Shown here: positions 45,558 through 54,538 of the stretch, one piece after another
How positions within the stretch are numbered: the stretch's first letter is position 1
Layout: each line of letters opens with the position of its first letter
Assembly: GCA_947305245.1 (NCBI GenBank)
Contig: CAMZDG010000005.1
Location: forward strand, 90,891 to 147,241
DNA: 56,351 nucleotides
Origin: an uncultured Lachnospiraceae bacterium
GTDB lineage: Bacteria; Bacillota; Clostridia; Lachnospirales; Lachnospiraceae
Direction: 5' to 3'
The notes under the pieces: generated by a model
What the model was told of the DNA's origin: nothing
What the model saw: the letters and a program-made list of their open reading frames with translations, nothing else
The model's database searches: none
Translations under genes and position numbers: made by a program

Positions 45558-47234
45558 TTGAGAAAGAAAAAAGAGAATAGCACTGGCCCCAAGCTGAAGA
45601 TCATTCCTTTGGGCGGCTTGGAGCAGATTGGAATGAACATTACTGCCTTCGAGTACGAAGACAGTATTATTGTTGTGGATTGCGGATTGGCGTTCCCGGC
45701 GGATGACATGCTGGGCATCGATCTTGTCATTCCCGACGTCACGTATCTGAAGGAGAATAAGGAAAGAGTCAAGGGCTTTGTGATCACCCACGGACATGAG
45801 GATCACATCGGCGCCCTGCCATATATCTTAAGAGATTTGAACGTCCCGGTCTATGCGACCCGCCTGACCATGGGCCTGATCGAGCATAAGCTCGAAGAGC
45901 ATGACATGATGAAGGGGACGAAGAGAAAGGTTGTAAAATTCGGACAGTCCGTGAACCTTGGAAGCTTTCGGGTGGAGTTCATCAAGACGAATCACAGCAT
46001 CGTGGATGCGGCTGCGCTGGCCATCTATTCGCCGGCGGGCGTGGTGGTGCACACGGGAGACTTTAAGGTAGACTTTACGCCGGTATACGGCGATGCCATT
46101 GACCTGCAGCGCTTTGCGGAGATCGGAAAGAAGGGCGTGCTTGCCCTGATGTGCGACTCCACCAATGCGGAGCGCCCGGGCTTTACGCCTTCGGAAAAGA
46201 CCGTGGGACGAACCTTCGATAACCTCTTTGAGGAGCATAAGAACACGCGCATCTTCGTTGCGACCTTCGCTTCCAACGTGGACCGCGTGCAGCAGATCAT
46301 CAACTCTGCTTATAAATGTGGCAGAAAGGTTGCGGTGGAAGGCCGCAGCATGGTGAACGTCATTGAGACCGCCATCGAACTGGGTTGTATCACCATTCCA
46401 GAGAATACGCTGGTGGACCTGGATCTGTTAAAGGGCGTGCCTGCGGAAAAGCAGGTGATCATCACCACGGGCAGCCAGGGCGAGAGCATGGCGGCATTGT
46501 CCCGCATGGCGACGGGAATGCACAAAAAGATCACCATCGGCGCGGGAGACACGGTCATCTTCTCCTCCTCCCCGATCCCGGGAAATGAGAAGTCCGTGAC
46601 GAAGATCATCAACGAGCTGCTTCGCAAGGGCGCGGACGTGATCTTCCAGGACGTGCACGTATCGGGGCATGCCTGCCAGGAAGAGATCAAGCTGATCTAT
46701 ACCTTGGTGCAGCCTAAATATGCCATTCCCGTGCACGGAGAATATAAGCATTTAAAGGCGCAGGCGAGGATCGCGGAAAGTCTTGGCATCCCGAAGGAGA
46801 ATATTTATATTCTCTCTTCCGGCGACGTAATGGAGCTGGATGAGGAGAACGCGAAGGTGACGGACAAGGTCGTGACCGGAGGCATTCTGGTGGATGGCCT
46901 TGGCGTCGGCGACGTGGGCAACGTGGTACTGCGCGACCGCCATTTGCTTTCCGAGGAGGGCATTATGATCGTGGTCATGAGCCTGGACAGCGAGACGGGG
47001 CAGCTTGTTTCGGGCCCTGAGATCGTATCCCGCGGTTTCGTATACGTAAGGGAGGCCGACGAGCTGATCGAGGAGGCAAGACTGATCGTGGACGAGGCCG
47101 TGCAGGCATGCCTTGACCGCGGCATCACCGATTGGGGAAAGCTCAAGAGCACCACGAAGGACGTGCTGACGGAGTTTGTCTGGAGAAAGACGAAGAGAAG
47201 ACCTATGATCTTGCCGATCATTATGGAGGTTTAA
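45558..47234 (+). CDS. Ribonuclease J
   Basis: A metallo-beta-lactamase/beta-CASP exo- and endoribonuclease that degrades and matures mRNA and rRNA. The zinc motif is THGHEDHIGALPYI; VVHTGDFKVDF and CDSTNAERPGFTPSE follow in the core, then the beta-CASP region with TGSQGESMAALSRMA and the C-terminal domain (VVMSLDSETGQL). It starts at TTG at 45558 behind GGAGG (558 residues, family usual ~555). It is followed after three bases by ylbF, which in Bacillus belongs to the RNase Y-modulating complex. Confidence 0.96.
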   Translation: MRKKKENSTGPKLKIIPLGGLEQIGMNITAFEYEDSIIVVDCGLAFPADDMLGIDLVIPDVTYLKENKERVKGFVITHGHEDHIGALPYILRDLNVPVYATRLTMGLIEHKLEEHDMMKGTKRKVVKFGQSVNLGSFRVEFIKTNHSIVDAAALAIYSPAGVVVHTGDFKVDFTPVYGDAIDLQRFAEIGKKGVLALMCDSTNAERPGFTPSEKTVGRTFDNLFEEHKNTRIFVATFASNVDRVQQIINSAYKCGRKVAVEGRSMVNVIETAIELGCITIPENTLVDLDLLKGVPAEKQVIITTGSQGESMAALSRMATGMHKKITIGAGDTVIFSSSPIPGNEKSVTKIINELLRKGADVIFQDVHVSGHACQEEIKLIYTLVQPKYAIPVHGEYKHLKAQARIAESLGIPKENIYILSSGDVMELDEENAKVTDKVVTGGILVDGLGVGDVGNVVLRDRHLLSEEGIMIVVMSLDSETGQLVSGPEIVSRGFVYVREADELIEEARLIVDEAVQACLDRGITDWGKLKSTTKDVLTEFVWRKTKRRPMILPIIMEV

Positions 47235-47237
47235 GCA

Positions 47238-47558
47238 ATGAACGAAGTGGAGGAAGCGGTGGATGGGTTGATCAATGCCCTGCTGAATTCGGAAGTCTAC
47301 CGGGAGTATCAAAAGAGGCTGGAGGAAGTGAAACAATTTCCGGACTTAAAGAGTCAGATCGATGCGTATCGCATGCGCAATTATGAACTGCAACAGAGTC
47401 CTGACTATGCCTTTGACAAGATGGAACAGTTCCAGAGGGAGTATCAGACCTTTCGTGAGAATCCCATGGTATCTGATTTCCTTGCGGCGGAGCTCGCCTT
47501 TTGCCGCATGGTACAAGACATCGAGAGTCGCCTGGTGGAGCGGATCCACTTTGAGTAA
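47238..47558 (+). CDS. YlbF/YmcA family regulator
   Basis: A 106-residue helical protein of the Com_YlbF family (LLNSEVYREYQKRLEEVKQF, then RMRNYELQQS and DFLAAELAFCRMVQDI). In Bacillus YlbF, YmcA and YaaT form a complex that directs RNase Y to selected mRNAs. It is cotranscribed with RNase J, three bases downstream. The last 12 codons and the following ribosome site are duplicated downstream (see repeat). Confidence 0.9.
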   Translation: MNEVEEAVDGLINALLNSEVYREYQKRLEEVKQFPDLKSQIDAYRMRNYELQQSPDYAFDKMEQFQREYQTFRENPMVSDFLAAELAFCRMVQDIESRLVERIHFE

Positions 47559-47614
47559 AGGAGACGTTGAGAGTCGCCTGGTGGAGCGGATCCACTTTGA
47601 ATAAAGGAGAGACC
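47523..47614 (+). repeat. 46-nt tandem duplication of the ylbF end
   Basis: The segment encoding ESRLVERIHFE, its stop and the AAAGGAGA site (47523-47568) is repeated at 47569-47614 with one base change (GAG to GAA). The second copy supplies the ribosome site of the next gene. Confidence 0.93.
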
Positions 47615-47617
47615 TAG

Positions 47618-48004
47618 ATGAAAAGAGACAGCATTATCTTTGGCATGGTGAAAATTTTGTTCCATGCCGCCCTGATCATCGTCGCGCTGATGTTGATCAA
47701 GGAGTATACGATGAAGGCGTATGACATGGGCTACCGGATCATAAAGGAGCCTCCCGTGTCATCTGCTGACGGGGAGGTCAAAAAGATCACCATTACCATC
47801 ACGGACGGCGTGACGCCCAAGTCCTTGGGAGAGCTTCTGGAGGCGAAGGGACTGATCCGCGACAAAACGCTTTTTGTTCTGCAATATTTCTGCTCGGAAT
47901 ACCGCAAGGAACTGAAGGCAGGAACCTATGAACTGAAATCTTCCATGACTGCGGAGGAGATGTTCGCCGTCATGGCCGGGCACGGGGAGGAAGAGGAAGA
48001 ATGA
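47618..48004 (+). CDS. Short MltG-like (YceG N-terminal domain) membrane protein
   Basis: A 128-residue protein with one N-terminal membrane segment (about 10-27) and a LysM-like domain (TITITDGVTPKSLGELLEAK, LKAGTYELKSSMTAEEM) as found in the first part of the endolytic transglycosylase MltG. The catalytic domain is absent, so it cannot cut glycan; it may be a septum-located stub or adaptor. In Bacillus mltG (yrrL) is at this position before the O-methyltransferase. It ends in an acidic tail that overlaps the next start by four bases (ATGA). Confidence 0.82.
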   Translation: MKRDSIIFGMVKILFHAALIIVALMLIKEYTMKAYDMGYRIIKEPPVSSADGEVKKITITITDGVTPKSLGELLEAKGLIRDKTLFVLQYFCSEYRKELKAGTYELKSSMTAEEMFAVMAGHGEEEEE

Positions 48005-48642
48005 TCATTGATCCTAGAATGGCGACCTTTATAGATTCCATGGATCCCGGAAATCCTCCCTGGTTAGATGAGTTGGAAAAAGAGGCGATCGCGGGGGAGA
48101 TCCCCATTATCCGAAAGCCGCTGCAGAGTTTTTTTCGTTTTTTGCTGAGATACGTAAAGCCGAAGAGCATCCTGGAAGTAGGGACGGCCGTCGGCTTTTC
48201 TGCACTTTTGATGAGCGAGTATGCGCCGAAGGACTGTAAGATCACGACCATCGAAAAGTACGAGAAACGCATTCCCGTGGCGAGGGAGAATTTTCGAAAA
48301 TATGGGAAGGATGGGCAGATCGAGCTCCTTGAGGGCGATGCGGCGGACATCCTGAAAGAGCTGCAGGGGCCGTACGACCTGATCTTTATGGATGCGGCGA
48401 AGGGGCAGTACCTGGCGTTCCTGCCGGAGGTGCTGCGGCTTATGGCACCGGGCGGGCTTCTTCTTTCCGACAATGTGCTCCAGGACGGGGACGTGATTGA
48501 ATCCCGCTTCGCCTTAGAGCGCAGAAAGCGCACGACCCACGCCCGCATGCGTGAGTACCTCTATGAACTCAAGCACCTGCCGGGCTATGAAACCGTCATT
48601 TTGCCTGTCGGCGATGGCATCACGCTGACCACAAAGCTGTAA
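48001..48642 (+). CDS. SAM-dependent O-methyltransferase (YrrM-like)
   Basis: A 213-residue class I methyltransferase of the catechol O-methyltransferase type. Motif I is ILEVGTAVGFSALLM, followed by LEGDAADIL, YDLIFMDAAKGQYL and LLLSDNVLQDGDV with the metal-binding Asp residues. In Bacillus the YrrM family member TrmR methylates ho5U34 in tRNA to mo5U. The U32 protein next to it would make the hydroxyl, so this one is a likely TrmR. Confidence 0.9.
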   Translation: MIIDPRMATFIDSMDPGNPPWLDELEKEAIAGEIPIIRKPLQSFFRFLLRYVKPKSILEVGTAVGFSALLMSEYAPKDCKITTIEKYEKRIPVARENFRKYGKDGQIELLEGDAADILKELQGPYDLIFMDAAKGQYLAFLPEVLRLMAPGGLLLSDNVLQDGDVIESRFALERRKRTTHARMREYLYELKHLPGYETVILPVGDGITLTTKL

Positions 48643-48653
48643 GGAGTATGATC

Positions 48654-50072
48654 ATGAAAAAACCAGAGTTGTTGATTCCGGCAAGTAGTCTTGAGGTATT
48701 AAAGACTGCGGTGCTGTATGGGGCGGATGCGGTTTATATTGGGGGAGAGGTATTTAGTTTAAGAGCGAAGGCGAAGAACTTTACGCCAGAGGAGATGGCG
48801 GAAGGTATCGCGTTCGCGCATGAGCACGGGGTGAAGGTGTACGTGACGGCGAATATTTTGGCGCACAATGGGGACCTTGAGGAGGCGCGGGAGTATTTTG
48901 CGGCGCTGCGGGACATGCGTCATCAGCAGGCGAAGGCGCAGCCGGACGCCCTGATCATTTCGGATCCGGGCATGTTTATGATCGCGAAGGAGGTCTGGCC
49001 GGAGGTCGAGATCCACGTGTCCACGCAGGCGAACAACACAAATTATGAGACCTATCTCTTCTGGTGGAAGCTTGGCGCAAAGCGTGTCGTGAGTGCGCGA
49101 GAGCTTTCGCTACAGGAGATCCGGGAGATCCGCGAGCATATTCCCGAGGAGATGGAGATCGAGAGCTTCATTCACGGTTCCATGTGTATCTCTTATTCCG
49201 GAAGGTGTCTCCTTAGCAATTACTTTACGGGGAGGGATGCCAACCAGGGGAATTGCACGCATCCCTGTCGATGGAAATATGCGGTGATGGAGGAGAGCCG
49301 TCCGGGAGAATACCTGCCCGTATATGAAAATGAGAGAGGCACCTTCCTCTTTAATTCCAAGGATCTTTGCATGATCGAATATGTTCCGGAGCTTGTCGGC
49401 GCCGGGATCGACAGCTTTAAGATCGAGGGCCGCATGAAGACGGCGCTTTACGTGGCAGCCGTGACGAGGACCTATCGCAAGGCCATCGATGATTATTTCC
49501 TTGGCGAGGAAGTGTATCGAAAGAATATGGACTGGTACCGCGCCGAGATCGCGAAATGTACCTATCGTCAATATTCTACGGGCTTCTATTTCGGAAAGCC
49601 CAGCGAGGAAAATCAGATCTACGACAACAGCACATATGTCAGCGAGTCCATCTATCTCGGGATCGTGGAGGAAGGAATCTACGTCTGGAGCGATTTCACG
49701 AAGGATTATGAAAAGGGAGAAAACCTGGACTGGATCAATGCACAGATCGAAAAGGGTTCCCTTCGCTGGTCGGACGAAGCGATCGATGAGACGGATGACA
49801 GACAGAACAGGCTCCTTGGCTTTGTTTCCCTGGTGCAGATCACCCAGAGAAACAAGTTCTGTGTGGGAGATCATCTTGAGGTTATGAAGACCGACGGGCG
49901 GGATCTGACCGTTCGCGTGGGCGCTATTTATAATGAGGCGTGTGAGCCCATGGAGAGTGCGCCTCACGCAAAGCAAAAGATCTGGGTGTGGCTATTGGAT
50001 GATCAGAAGTTTGAGGACGTGCCTGTGGAAAGAGGAGACGTGCTCCGCATGGATGCCAAGGAAGGCGCGTAA
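48654..50072 (+). CDS. U32 family protein, likely TrhP-type tRNA ho5U hydroxylation factor
   Basis: PELLIPASSLEVLKTAVLYG, YIGGEVFSLRAKAKNF and the signature FIHGSMCISYSGRCLLSNYF, with Cys near CTHPCRW, define the U32 group to which TrhP (YrrN/YrrO in Bacillus, YegQ in E. coli) belongs. TrhP makes 5-hydroxyuridine at position 34 of tRNA using prephenate. Older annotation calls it a collagenase-like peptidase. The ATG at 48654, seven bases after AGGAG, is chosen over 48648 (472 residues). It directly follows the O-methyltransferase of the same pathway. Confidence 0.9.
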   Translation: MKKPELLIPASSLEVLKTAVLYGADAVYIGGEVFSLRAKAKNFTPEEMAEGIAFAHEHGVKVYVTANILAHNGDLEEAREYFAALRDMRHQQAKAQPDALIISDPGMFMIAKEVWPEVEIHVSTQANNTNYETYLFWWKLGAKRVVSARELSLQEIREIREHIPEEMEIESFIHGSMCISYSGRCLLSNYFTGRDANQGNCTHPCRWKYAVMEESRPGEYLPVYENERGTFLFNSKDLCMIEYVPELVGAGIDSFKIEGRMKTALYVAAVTRTYRKAIDDYFLGEEVYRKNMDWYRAEIAKCTYRQYSTGFYFGKPSEENQIYDNSTYVSESIYLGIVEEGIYVWSDFTKDYEKGENLDWINAQIEKGSLRWSDEAIDETDDRQNRLLGFVSLVQITQRNKFCVGDHLEVMKTDGRDLTVRVGAIYNEACEPMESAPHAKQKIWVWLLDDQKFEDVPVERGDVLRMDAKEGA

Positions 50073-50157
50073 ACGCCACGCGGTTGTAAAAAGCGCCAGG
50101 CGCGTCTGCGCACGGAAAAGAAACTTGCCGAAGAACAATTAGAGGAATCTTACGATC

Positions 50158-51336
50158 ATGTGGAATGAAGAACATGAGAATAAAAACATAACGCTGAGGG
50201 CTTTGGCTGACGTGCTTGTCGTCGTGTATGGCATTGCGTGCCTCTGGCTCTATTACCATCAGTCCGTCGCGGACCTGACGGTGGAGGGAAGCATTCCGTA
50301 TCAGTCGGATCTGCCCCTGCATATCAGCATGGTGGTGCAGGATCACTGGCTATACAGCTTCACGGCCTATGTCTATCAGTTTTTATACACGCTCTGCGGG
50401 GGAAGCACCATCGGCATTGCCGTGTTCCTTGCCGCGGTCAGCGTGGCGACCGTTTATGCGACGGAGGCGCTGGTCCGCCTCTTCGCGAAGGAGAAGGAGA
50501 AAACCTGGAGAACCATCGCCCTCGCGCTGAGTCTCAATCTGGTGATGCCCATCTATCTTCACTTCGTCGGGGAATTTCGCTATGTCAGCTATCAGTCGCC
50601 GAACGTGTGGCATAATTCGACCTATATTTGCATGAAGCTGGTGGCCATTCTGACGATTTCTTATTATTTCAAGCTGGAAGAGCATTATGCGAAGGGGCTT
50701 TCGCCCAAGGAATGGATCACCTTCATGCTGCTCAACGTCATATGCACGGGCATCAAGCCCAGCTTTCTCGTGGCGTTTTCGCCCATTATGGGGTGTTTCC
50801 TCTTGGTGGATCTGATCCGAAAGGTTCCGTTCAATCGAATCTTAACCTTTGGAGCGACGCTGCTTCCGAGCGGGCTTGTGATCCTGTGGCAGAATGCCGT
50901 GCTCTTTGGCGAGGAGACGGGGAATGGCATCAGCTTTCAGCCTTGGTATTCCTTCTCCTTGCACACCGCGATCCCCAAGCTCGCTGTCCTTTGCTCCGCG
51001 CTGTTTTGCATCCTCGTGGTGGCGGTGACGGCCCTGCGGGAATGGCGTGATAAGCGGTATCTTTTCATCCTGTGCATGACGGCGCTGGGCTTCTTAGAGG
51101 CGCTCTGCCTGGTGGAAAGCGGCAGCAGGTCCGTGGACGGGAACTTTCTTTGGGGCTATGGATTCTGCCTGTTCCTATTGTTTACCCTGTGCAGCGTAAA
51201 ATGTCTGGAGCTGAAGGAGACGAAGGCGCTTCGCGTCGCCAGGATCGCGTTTTCGGGCATCTACGCATGGCACCTTACGTGCGGCCTGATCTTCTTTTAC
51301 AGACTGCTTCTCGGAGAAAGCTTTTTCATGCGCTGA
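50158..51336 (+). CDS. Polytopic membrane protein, GT-C-like
   Basis: A 392-residue protein with about ten membrane segments. The first large loop contains YQSDLPLHISMVVQDHWLY, where an Asp in a polar stretch after TM1 recalls the catalytic Asp of GT-C glycosyltransferases such as STT3 or ArnT; the match is weak. A second feature is FRYVSYQSPNVWHNSTY. No close family was recognised. It lies between the tRNA-modification genes and glutamine synthetase, without a visible terminator. Confidence 0.72.
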   Translation: MWNEEHENKNITLRALADVLVVVYGIACLWLYYHQSVADLTVEGSIPYQSDLPLHISMVVQDHWLYSFTAYVYQFLYTLCGGSTIGIAVFLAAVSVATVYATEALVRLFAKEKEKTWRTIALALSLNLVMPIYLHFVGEFRYVSYQSPNVWHNSTYICMKLVAILTISYYFKLEEHYAKGLSPKEWITFMLLNVICTGIKPSFLVAFSPIMGCFLLVDLIRKVPFNRILTFGATLLPSGLVILWQNAVLFGEETGNGISFQPWYSFSLHTAIPKLAVLCSALFCILVVAVTALREWRDKRYLFILCMTALGFLEALCLVESGSRSVDGNFLWGYGFCLFLLFTLCSVKCLELKETKALRVARIAFSGIYAWHLTCGLIFFYRLLLGESFFMR

Positions 51337-51345
51337 AAAAATGGA

Positions 51346-51374
51346 TTGACCAAACTGGCGATAGAGTATAAAAT
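51346..51374 (+). promoter_or_regulatory. glnN promoter
   Basis: TTGACC (51346-51351), 17 bases, TAAAAT (51369-51374), overlapping TATAAA. Confidence 0.7.
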
Positions 51375-51415
51375 AGTCGCATGTTGATTATGGTTTTTGG
51401 AAAGGACTGACTGGA

Positions 51416-53530
51416 ATGAGTGAGATGACAAACGTGGAAGAAATCTTTGGCAGTAAGGTCTTTACGCTGTATAAGATGCGGGAAAGACTGCCCAAGGAGG
51501 CTTATCAGGAAGTGCGCAAGGTCATGGAGCAGGGCGGTGAGCTCTCCCGTGCCACGGCGAACGTTGTGGCGAAGGCCATGAAGGAATGGGCCGTGGAAAA
51601 CGGCGCGACCCATTATACGCATTGGTTCCAGCCGCTTACCGGCGTCACCGCGGAAAAGCATGACGCATTTGTGACGCACCCCGACGAAGAAGGACGGATG
51701 CTCCTGGAGTTTTCCGGAAAAGAGCTGATCAAGGGCGAGCCCGATGCTTCCTCCTTCCCCTCCGGCGGACTTCGTTCCACCTTTGAGGCGAGAGGATATA
51801 CTACCTGGGACATCACCTCCCCCGCGTTCTTAAAGGACAGCGCGGCGGGAACCATCCTCTGCATTCCGACGGCGTTCTGCTCCTATAAGGGAGAGGCGCT
51901 GGATAAGAAGACGCCCCTGCTCCGCTCCATGGAAGCCATCAGCCAGCAGGCGCTCCGCATCGTTCGCCTCTTTGGAAATACTGCGGCGAAGAAGGTGATC
52001 CCCAGCGTGGGCCCCGAGCAGGAATACTTCCTGGTAGATCATGAGAAATACTTAAAGCGTGAAGACCTGATCTTCGCAGGCCGTACCCTCTTTGGCGCAC
52101 CCGCACCCAAGGGACAGGAGCTGGAGGATCATTACTTTGGTACCATTCGCGAGCGCATCGGCTCGTTCATGAAGGATCTGAACGTGGAGCTCTGGAAGCT
52201 TGGCGTGACCGCAAAGACGCAGCATAATGAAGTGGCGCCCGCACAGCATGAACTCGCGCCCATTTATGAGACCGCAAACATTGCCGTGGACCACAACCAG
52301 ATCATCATGGAGACCATGAAGAAGGTTGCCGTGCGCCATGGATTGAATTGCCTGTTGCATGAGAAGCCCTTTGCCGGCGTGAACGGCTCCGGCAAGCATA
52401 ATAACTGGTCCCTGACCACGGACAACGGCGTGAACATGCTCGATCCCGGAGATACGCCGAACGAGAATATCCAGTTCCTGCTGGTTTTGGCCTGCATCAT
52501 GAAGGCCGTGGACACGCATGCGGACCTGCTCCGTCAGAGCGCGGCCGACGTCGGAAACGACCACAGACTTGGCGCCAACGAGGCACCGCCTGCCATCATC
52601 TCCATGTTCCTTGGCGAGCAGCTTGAGGACGTGGTGGAGCAGCTCGTGGAGACCGGCGTTGCGGCGAGAGCCCTGCAGGGCGGAAAGCTGGAGACCGGCG
52701 TTTCCACACTCCCGAATATGGACAGGGATGCCACCGACCGCAACCGTACCTCACCCTTTGCCTTTACCGGAAATAAGTTTGAGTTCAGAAGCGTCGGCAG
52801 CTCAGATTCCGTGGCGGACGCCAACGTGGTGCTCAACGCCATCGTGGCGGAGGCTTTCTGTGACGCGGCTGACCGCCTTGAGAAGGCTGAGGACTTTGAC
52901 ATGGCCGTGCACGACCTCATCAAGGAATATATGACTGCGCATCAGCGCATTATCTTCAACGGCGACGGCTATTCGGACGCATGGGTTCAGGAAGCGGCAA
53001 GACGCGGCCTGCCCAATATCAAGTCCATGGTGGAAGCGTCCTGCGCCCTGACAACGGAAAAGTCCATTGCACTGTTTGAAAAGTTCGGCATCTTTACGCG
53101 TGCGGAGCTGGAGTCCCGCGAGGAGATCCTGTACGAAACCTATTCCAAGACCATCAACATCGAAGCCCTGACCATGATCGACATGGCGAAGAAGCAGATC
53201 CTGCCCGCCGTGAACGGCTATGTAAGACAGTTGGCCGAGACCGTGAATGCCGTAAAGGCAGCAGGCGTGACGGATGCGACCGTGCAGGTGGAGATGCTGA
53301 AGGAGGTTTCCGGAAAGCTCGAGGAAGCAAGGGCCGCAGAGCTTGCGCTGGAAAAGGTTCTTTCGCAGGTATCCGCCATCAGGAGCGAGAAGGAGAAGGC
53401 CTTCTTCTACAAGGATCAGGTATTTGTTGCCATGACCGCGCTTCGCACTCCCGTGGATGCACTGGAGATGCTGGTCGACAAGTCCGTATGGCCCATGCCT
53501 ACCTACGGCGATCTCATCTTTGAAGTATAG
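51416..53530 (+). CDS. glnN: Glutamine synthetase type III
   Basis: Forms glutamine from glutamate, ammonia and ATP. The 704-residue length, with VFTLYKMRERLPKEAYQEVR near the start and GATHYTHWFQPLTGVTAEKH, is typical of GSIII and not of the ~450-residue type I. Further motifs are GPEQEYFLVD, NEVAPAQHELAPIYE, NGSGKHNNWSL and GNDHRLGANEAPPAI, which bind metal and ATP. It is a single gene with its own promoter; no amtB or glnB is adjacent. Confidence 0.97.
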   Translation: MSEMTNVEEIFGSKVFTLYKMRERLPKEAYQEVRKVMEQGGELSRATANVVAKAMKEWAVENGATHYTHWFQPLTGVTAEKHDAFVTHPDEEGRMLLEFSGKELIKGEPDASSFPSGGLRSTFEARGYTTWDITSPAFLKDSAAGTILCIPTAFCSYKGEALDKKTPLLRSMEAISQQALRIVRLFGNTAAKKVIPSVGPEQEYFLVDHEKYLKREDLIFAGRTLFGAPAPKGQELEDHYFGTIRERIGSFMKDLNVELWKLGVTAKTQHNEVAPAQHELAPIYETANIAVDHNQIIMETMKKVAVRHGLNCLLHEKPFAGVNGSGKHNNWSLTTDNGVNMLDPGDTPNENIQFLLVLACIMKAVDTHADLLRQSAADVGNDHRLGANEAPPAIISMFLGEQLEDVVEQLVETGVAARALQGGKLETGVSTLPNMDRDATDRNRTSPFAFTGNKFEFRSVGSSDSVADANVVLNAIVAEAFCDAADRLEKAEDFDMAVHDLIKEYMTAHQRIIFNGDGYSDAWVQEAARRGLPNIKSMVEASCALTTEKSIALFEKFGIFTRAELESREEILYETYSKTINIEALTMIDMAKKQILPAVNGYVRQLAETVNAVKAAGVTDATVQVEMLKEVSGKLEEARAAELALEKVLSQVSAIRSEKEKAFFYKDQVFVAMTALRTPVDALEMLVDKSVWPMPTYGDLIFEV

Positions 53531-53585
53531 ACGCGGTCTTTGGATTTCTCCCCAAATGGGAAGTCAAAATATTTTAAATTAGGTA

Positions 53586-53614
53586 TTGCAAAATCAAAAT
53601 ACTTAGTGTATAAT
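53586..53614 (+). promoter_or_regulatory. tRNA-Gln promoter
   Basis: TTGCAA (53586-53591), 17 bases, TATAAT (53609-53614). Confidence 0.8.
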
Positions 53615-53648
53615 TCATCAAGTAGCCGTTCGAGCGGCTGCTTGATGA
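53615..53648 (+). promoter_or_regulatory. Leader hairpin upstream of tRNA-Gln
   Basis: TCATCAAG-T-AGCCG pairs with CGGCT-G-CTTGATGA across a six-base loop; it sits between the -10 box and the tRNA and is presumably part of the precursor removed by RNase P. Confidence 0.6.
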
Positions 53649-53654
53649 ACATAT

Positions 53655-53726
53655 AGCGCTATCGCCAAACGGTAAGGCAACGGACTCTGACTCCGTCATT
53701 TCAAGGTTCGAATCCTTGTAGCGCTG
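53655..53726 (+). tRNA. tRNA-Gln (anticodon CUG)
   Basis: Acceptor AGCGCTA pairs with TAGCGCT (53719-53725). The D arm contains TCGCCAAACGGTAAGGCA. The anticodon arm is ACGGA-CTCTGAC-TCCGT with anticodon CTG, and the T loop is GGTTCGAATCC. Discriminator G; CCA is not encoded. The pattern matches Gln tRNA of Firmicutes. Confidence 0.95.
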
Positions 53727-53730
53727 CTTG

Positions 53731-53758
53731 AAGGAACTGAGAAATCAGTTCCTTTTTT
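53731..53758 (+). terminator. tRNA-Gln terminator
   Basis: AAGGAACTGA-GAAA-TCAGTTCCTT, a perfect 10-bp stem with GNRA loop, followed by T residues. Confidence 0.96.
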
Positions 53759-53759
53759 G

Positions 53760-54142
53760 TTGCCTGAAAAGCCGGATAAGGGCATTCTGGACCCGGAGCC
53801 AATGGTGAAGATCCCGGAGAAAACTTTTGAGAGGCTTCTTGGAAAATATCGGCAGGCATCCATGGCGGAATACGTGACGGCGTAATATAAGAAGGCGATT
53901 GGCAGCCTGTGCGATACCGTTGAAGGGTTAACTGCTACGGGACATGGCAAAAAGGCGTTTGAATTTATGGACAGTATTCATTGCAAGTATTAAATGGAAT
54001 TCAATTAATTGAAGAAATCGCCAAAAAACCAACTGCATCTTTGATGTTGAAGGAAATAGAGTCTATACTAAAACCCATGGGAGAACGAGGTTCCATTTCT
54101 TCAATCAAGACGATGTGGAGAGAGAAACATAATACAGAGTAA
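53760..54142 (+). pseudogene. Decayed gene downstream of tRNA-Gln
   Basis: Frame 0 reads PEKPDKGILDPEPMVKIPEK and then TFERLLGKYRQASMAEYVTA, followed by a TAA (53883-53885). It continues YKKAIGSLCDTVEGL to GKKAFEFMDSIH, where the sense shifts frame (near 53977) to LQVLNGIQLIEEIAKKPTAS and ends WREKHNTE before TAA (54140-54142), just ahead of a terminator. No start codon, one stop and one frameshift point to a relic. The text is slightly like C-terminal regions of mobile-element proteins, but I could not identify it. Confidence 0.5.
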
Positions 54143-54144
54143 CA

Positions 54145-54176
54145 AAACAAGCGCCTGATTAGAAGGGCGCTTGTTT
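54145..54176 (+). terminator. Terminator of the decayed gene
   Basis: AAACAAGCGCC (54145-54155) pairs with GGCGCTTGTTT (54166-54176). Confidence 0.85.
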
Positions 54177-54239
54177 CAATATCACGAAAAATTTTGGAAA
54201 CCCTAAGCTCACAAAGTAATGTCTGCTCATATCCAATAG

Positions 54240-54515
54240 TTAGTACCTTGGTAATTTGAGAAGATTATCTAATGGCGTGTCGTTAGGCTCAGACCGAACA
54301 TATTTTTCGTTGTTGGAACTTAATGCAGGAACCAAGTACGGGTAAGGCGATATATTAACACGAATACTATTGGGATGAGTCTTAAGATAGTCGTGTATAT
54401 TGGCCTTTTTGAAAAAACCAGGATTTGTACAACCTTCAATATAAATTTGGTCGATCTCTGTTGTTTTGGTTGAGTTTCCGCAACCGGGTTTCATCTTGAT
54501 TCTTGTTGCTTTCAT
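54240..54515 (-). CDS. DUF3892 domain protein
   Basis: A 91-residue protein; residues KATRIKMKPG and IDQIYIEGCTNPGFFKKANI, and the end YVRSEPNDTPLDNLLKLPRY, fit the DUF3892 family. Its role is unknown; the family is found near accessory and defence genes as well as alone. The ATG follows AAAAGGAGAA. It is the second gene of a - strand pair, 23 bases after the TIR-like gene, so a joint function is likely. A+T content is higher than in the core region. Confidence 0.8.
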   Translation of the reverse strand: MKATRIKMKPGCGNSTKTTEIDQIYIEGCTNPGFFKKANIHDYLKTHPNSIRVNISPYPYLVPALSSNNEKYVRSEPNDTPLDNLLKLPRY

Positions 54516-54538
54516 TCTGATTCTCCTTTTTAATATTA

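Noticed and set aside
53696..53950. 84-residue - strand frame across tRNA and terminator
   Set aside because: It overlaps the tRNA 3' end and terminator and has no family resemblance.
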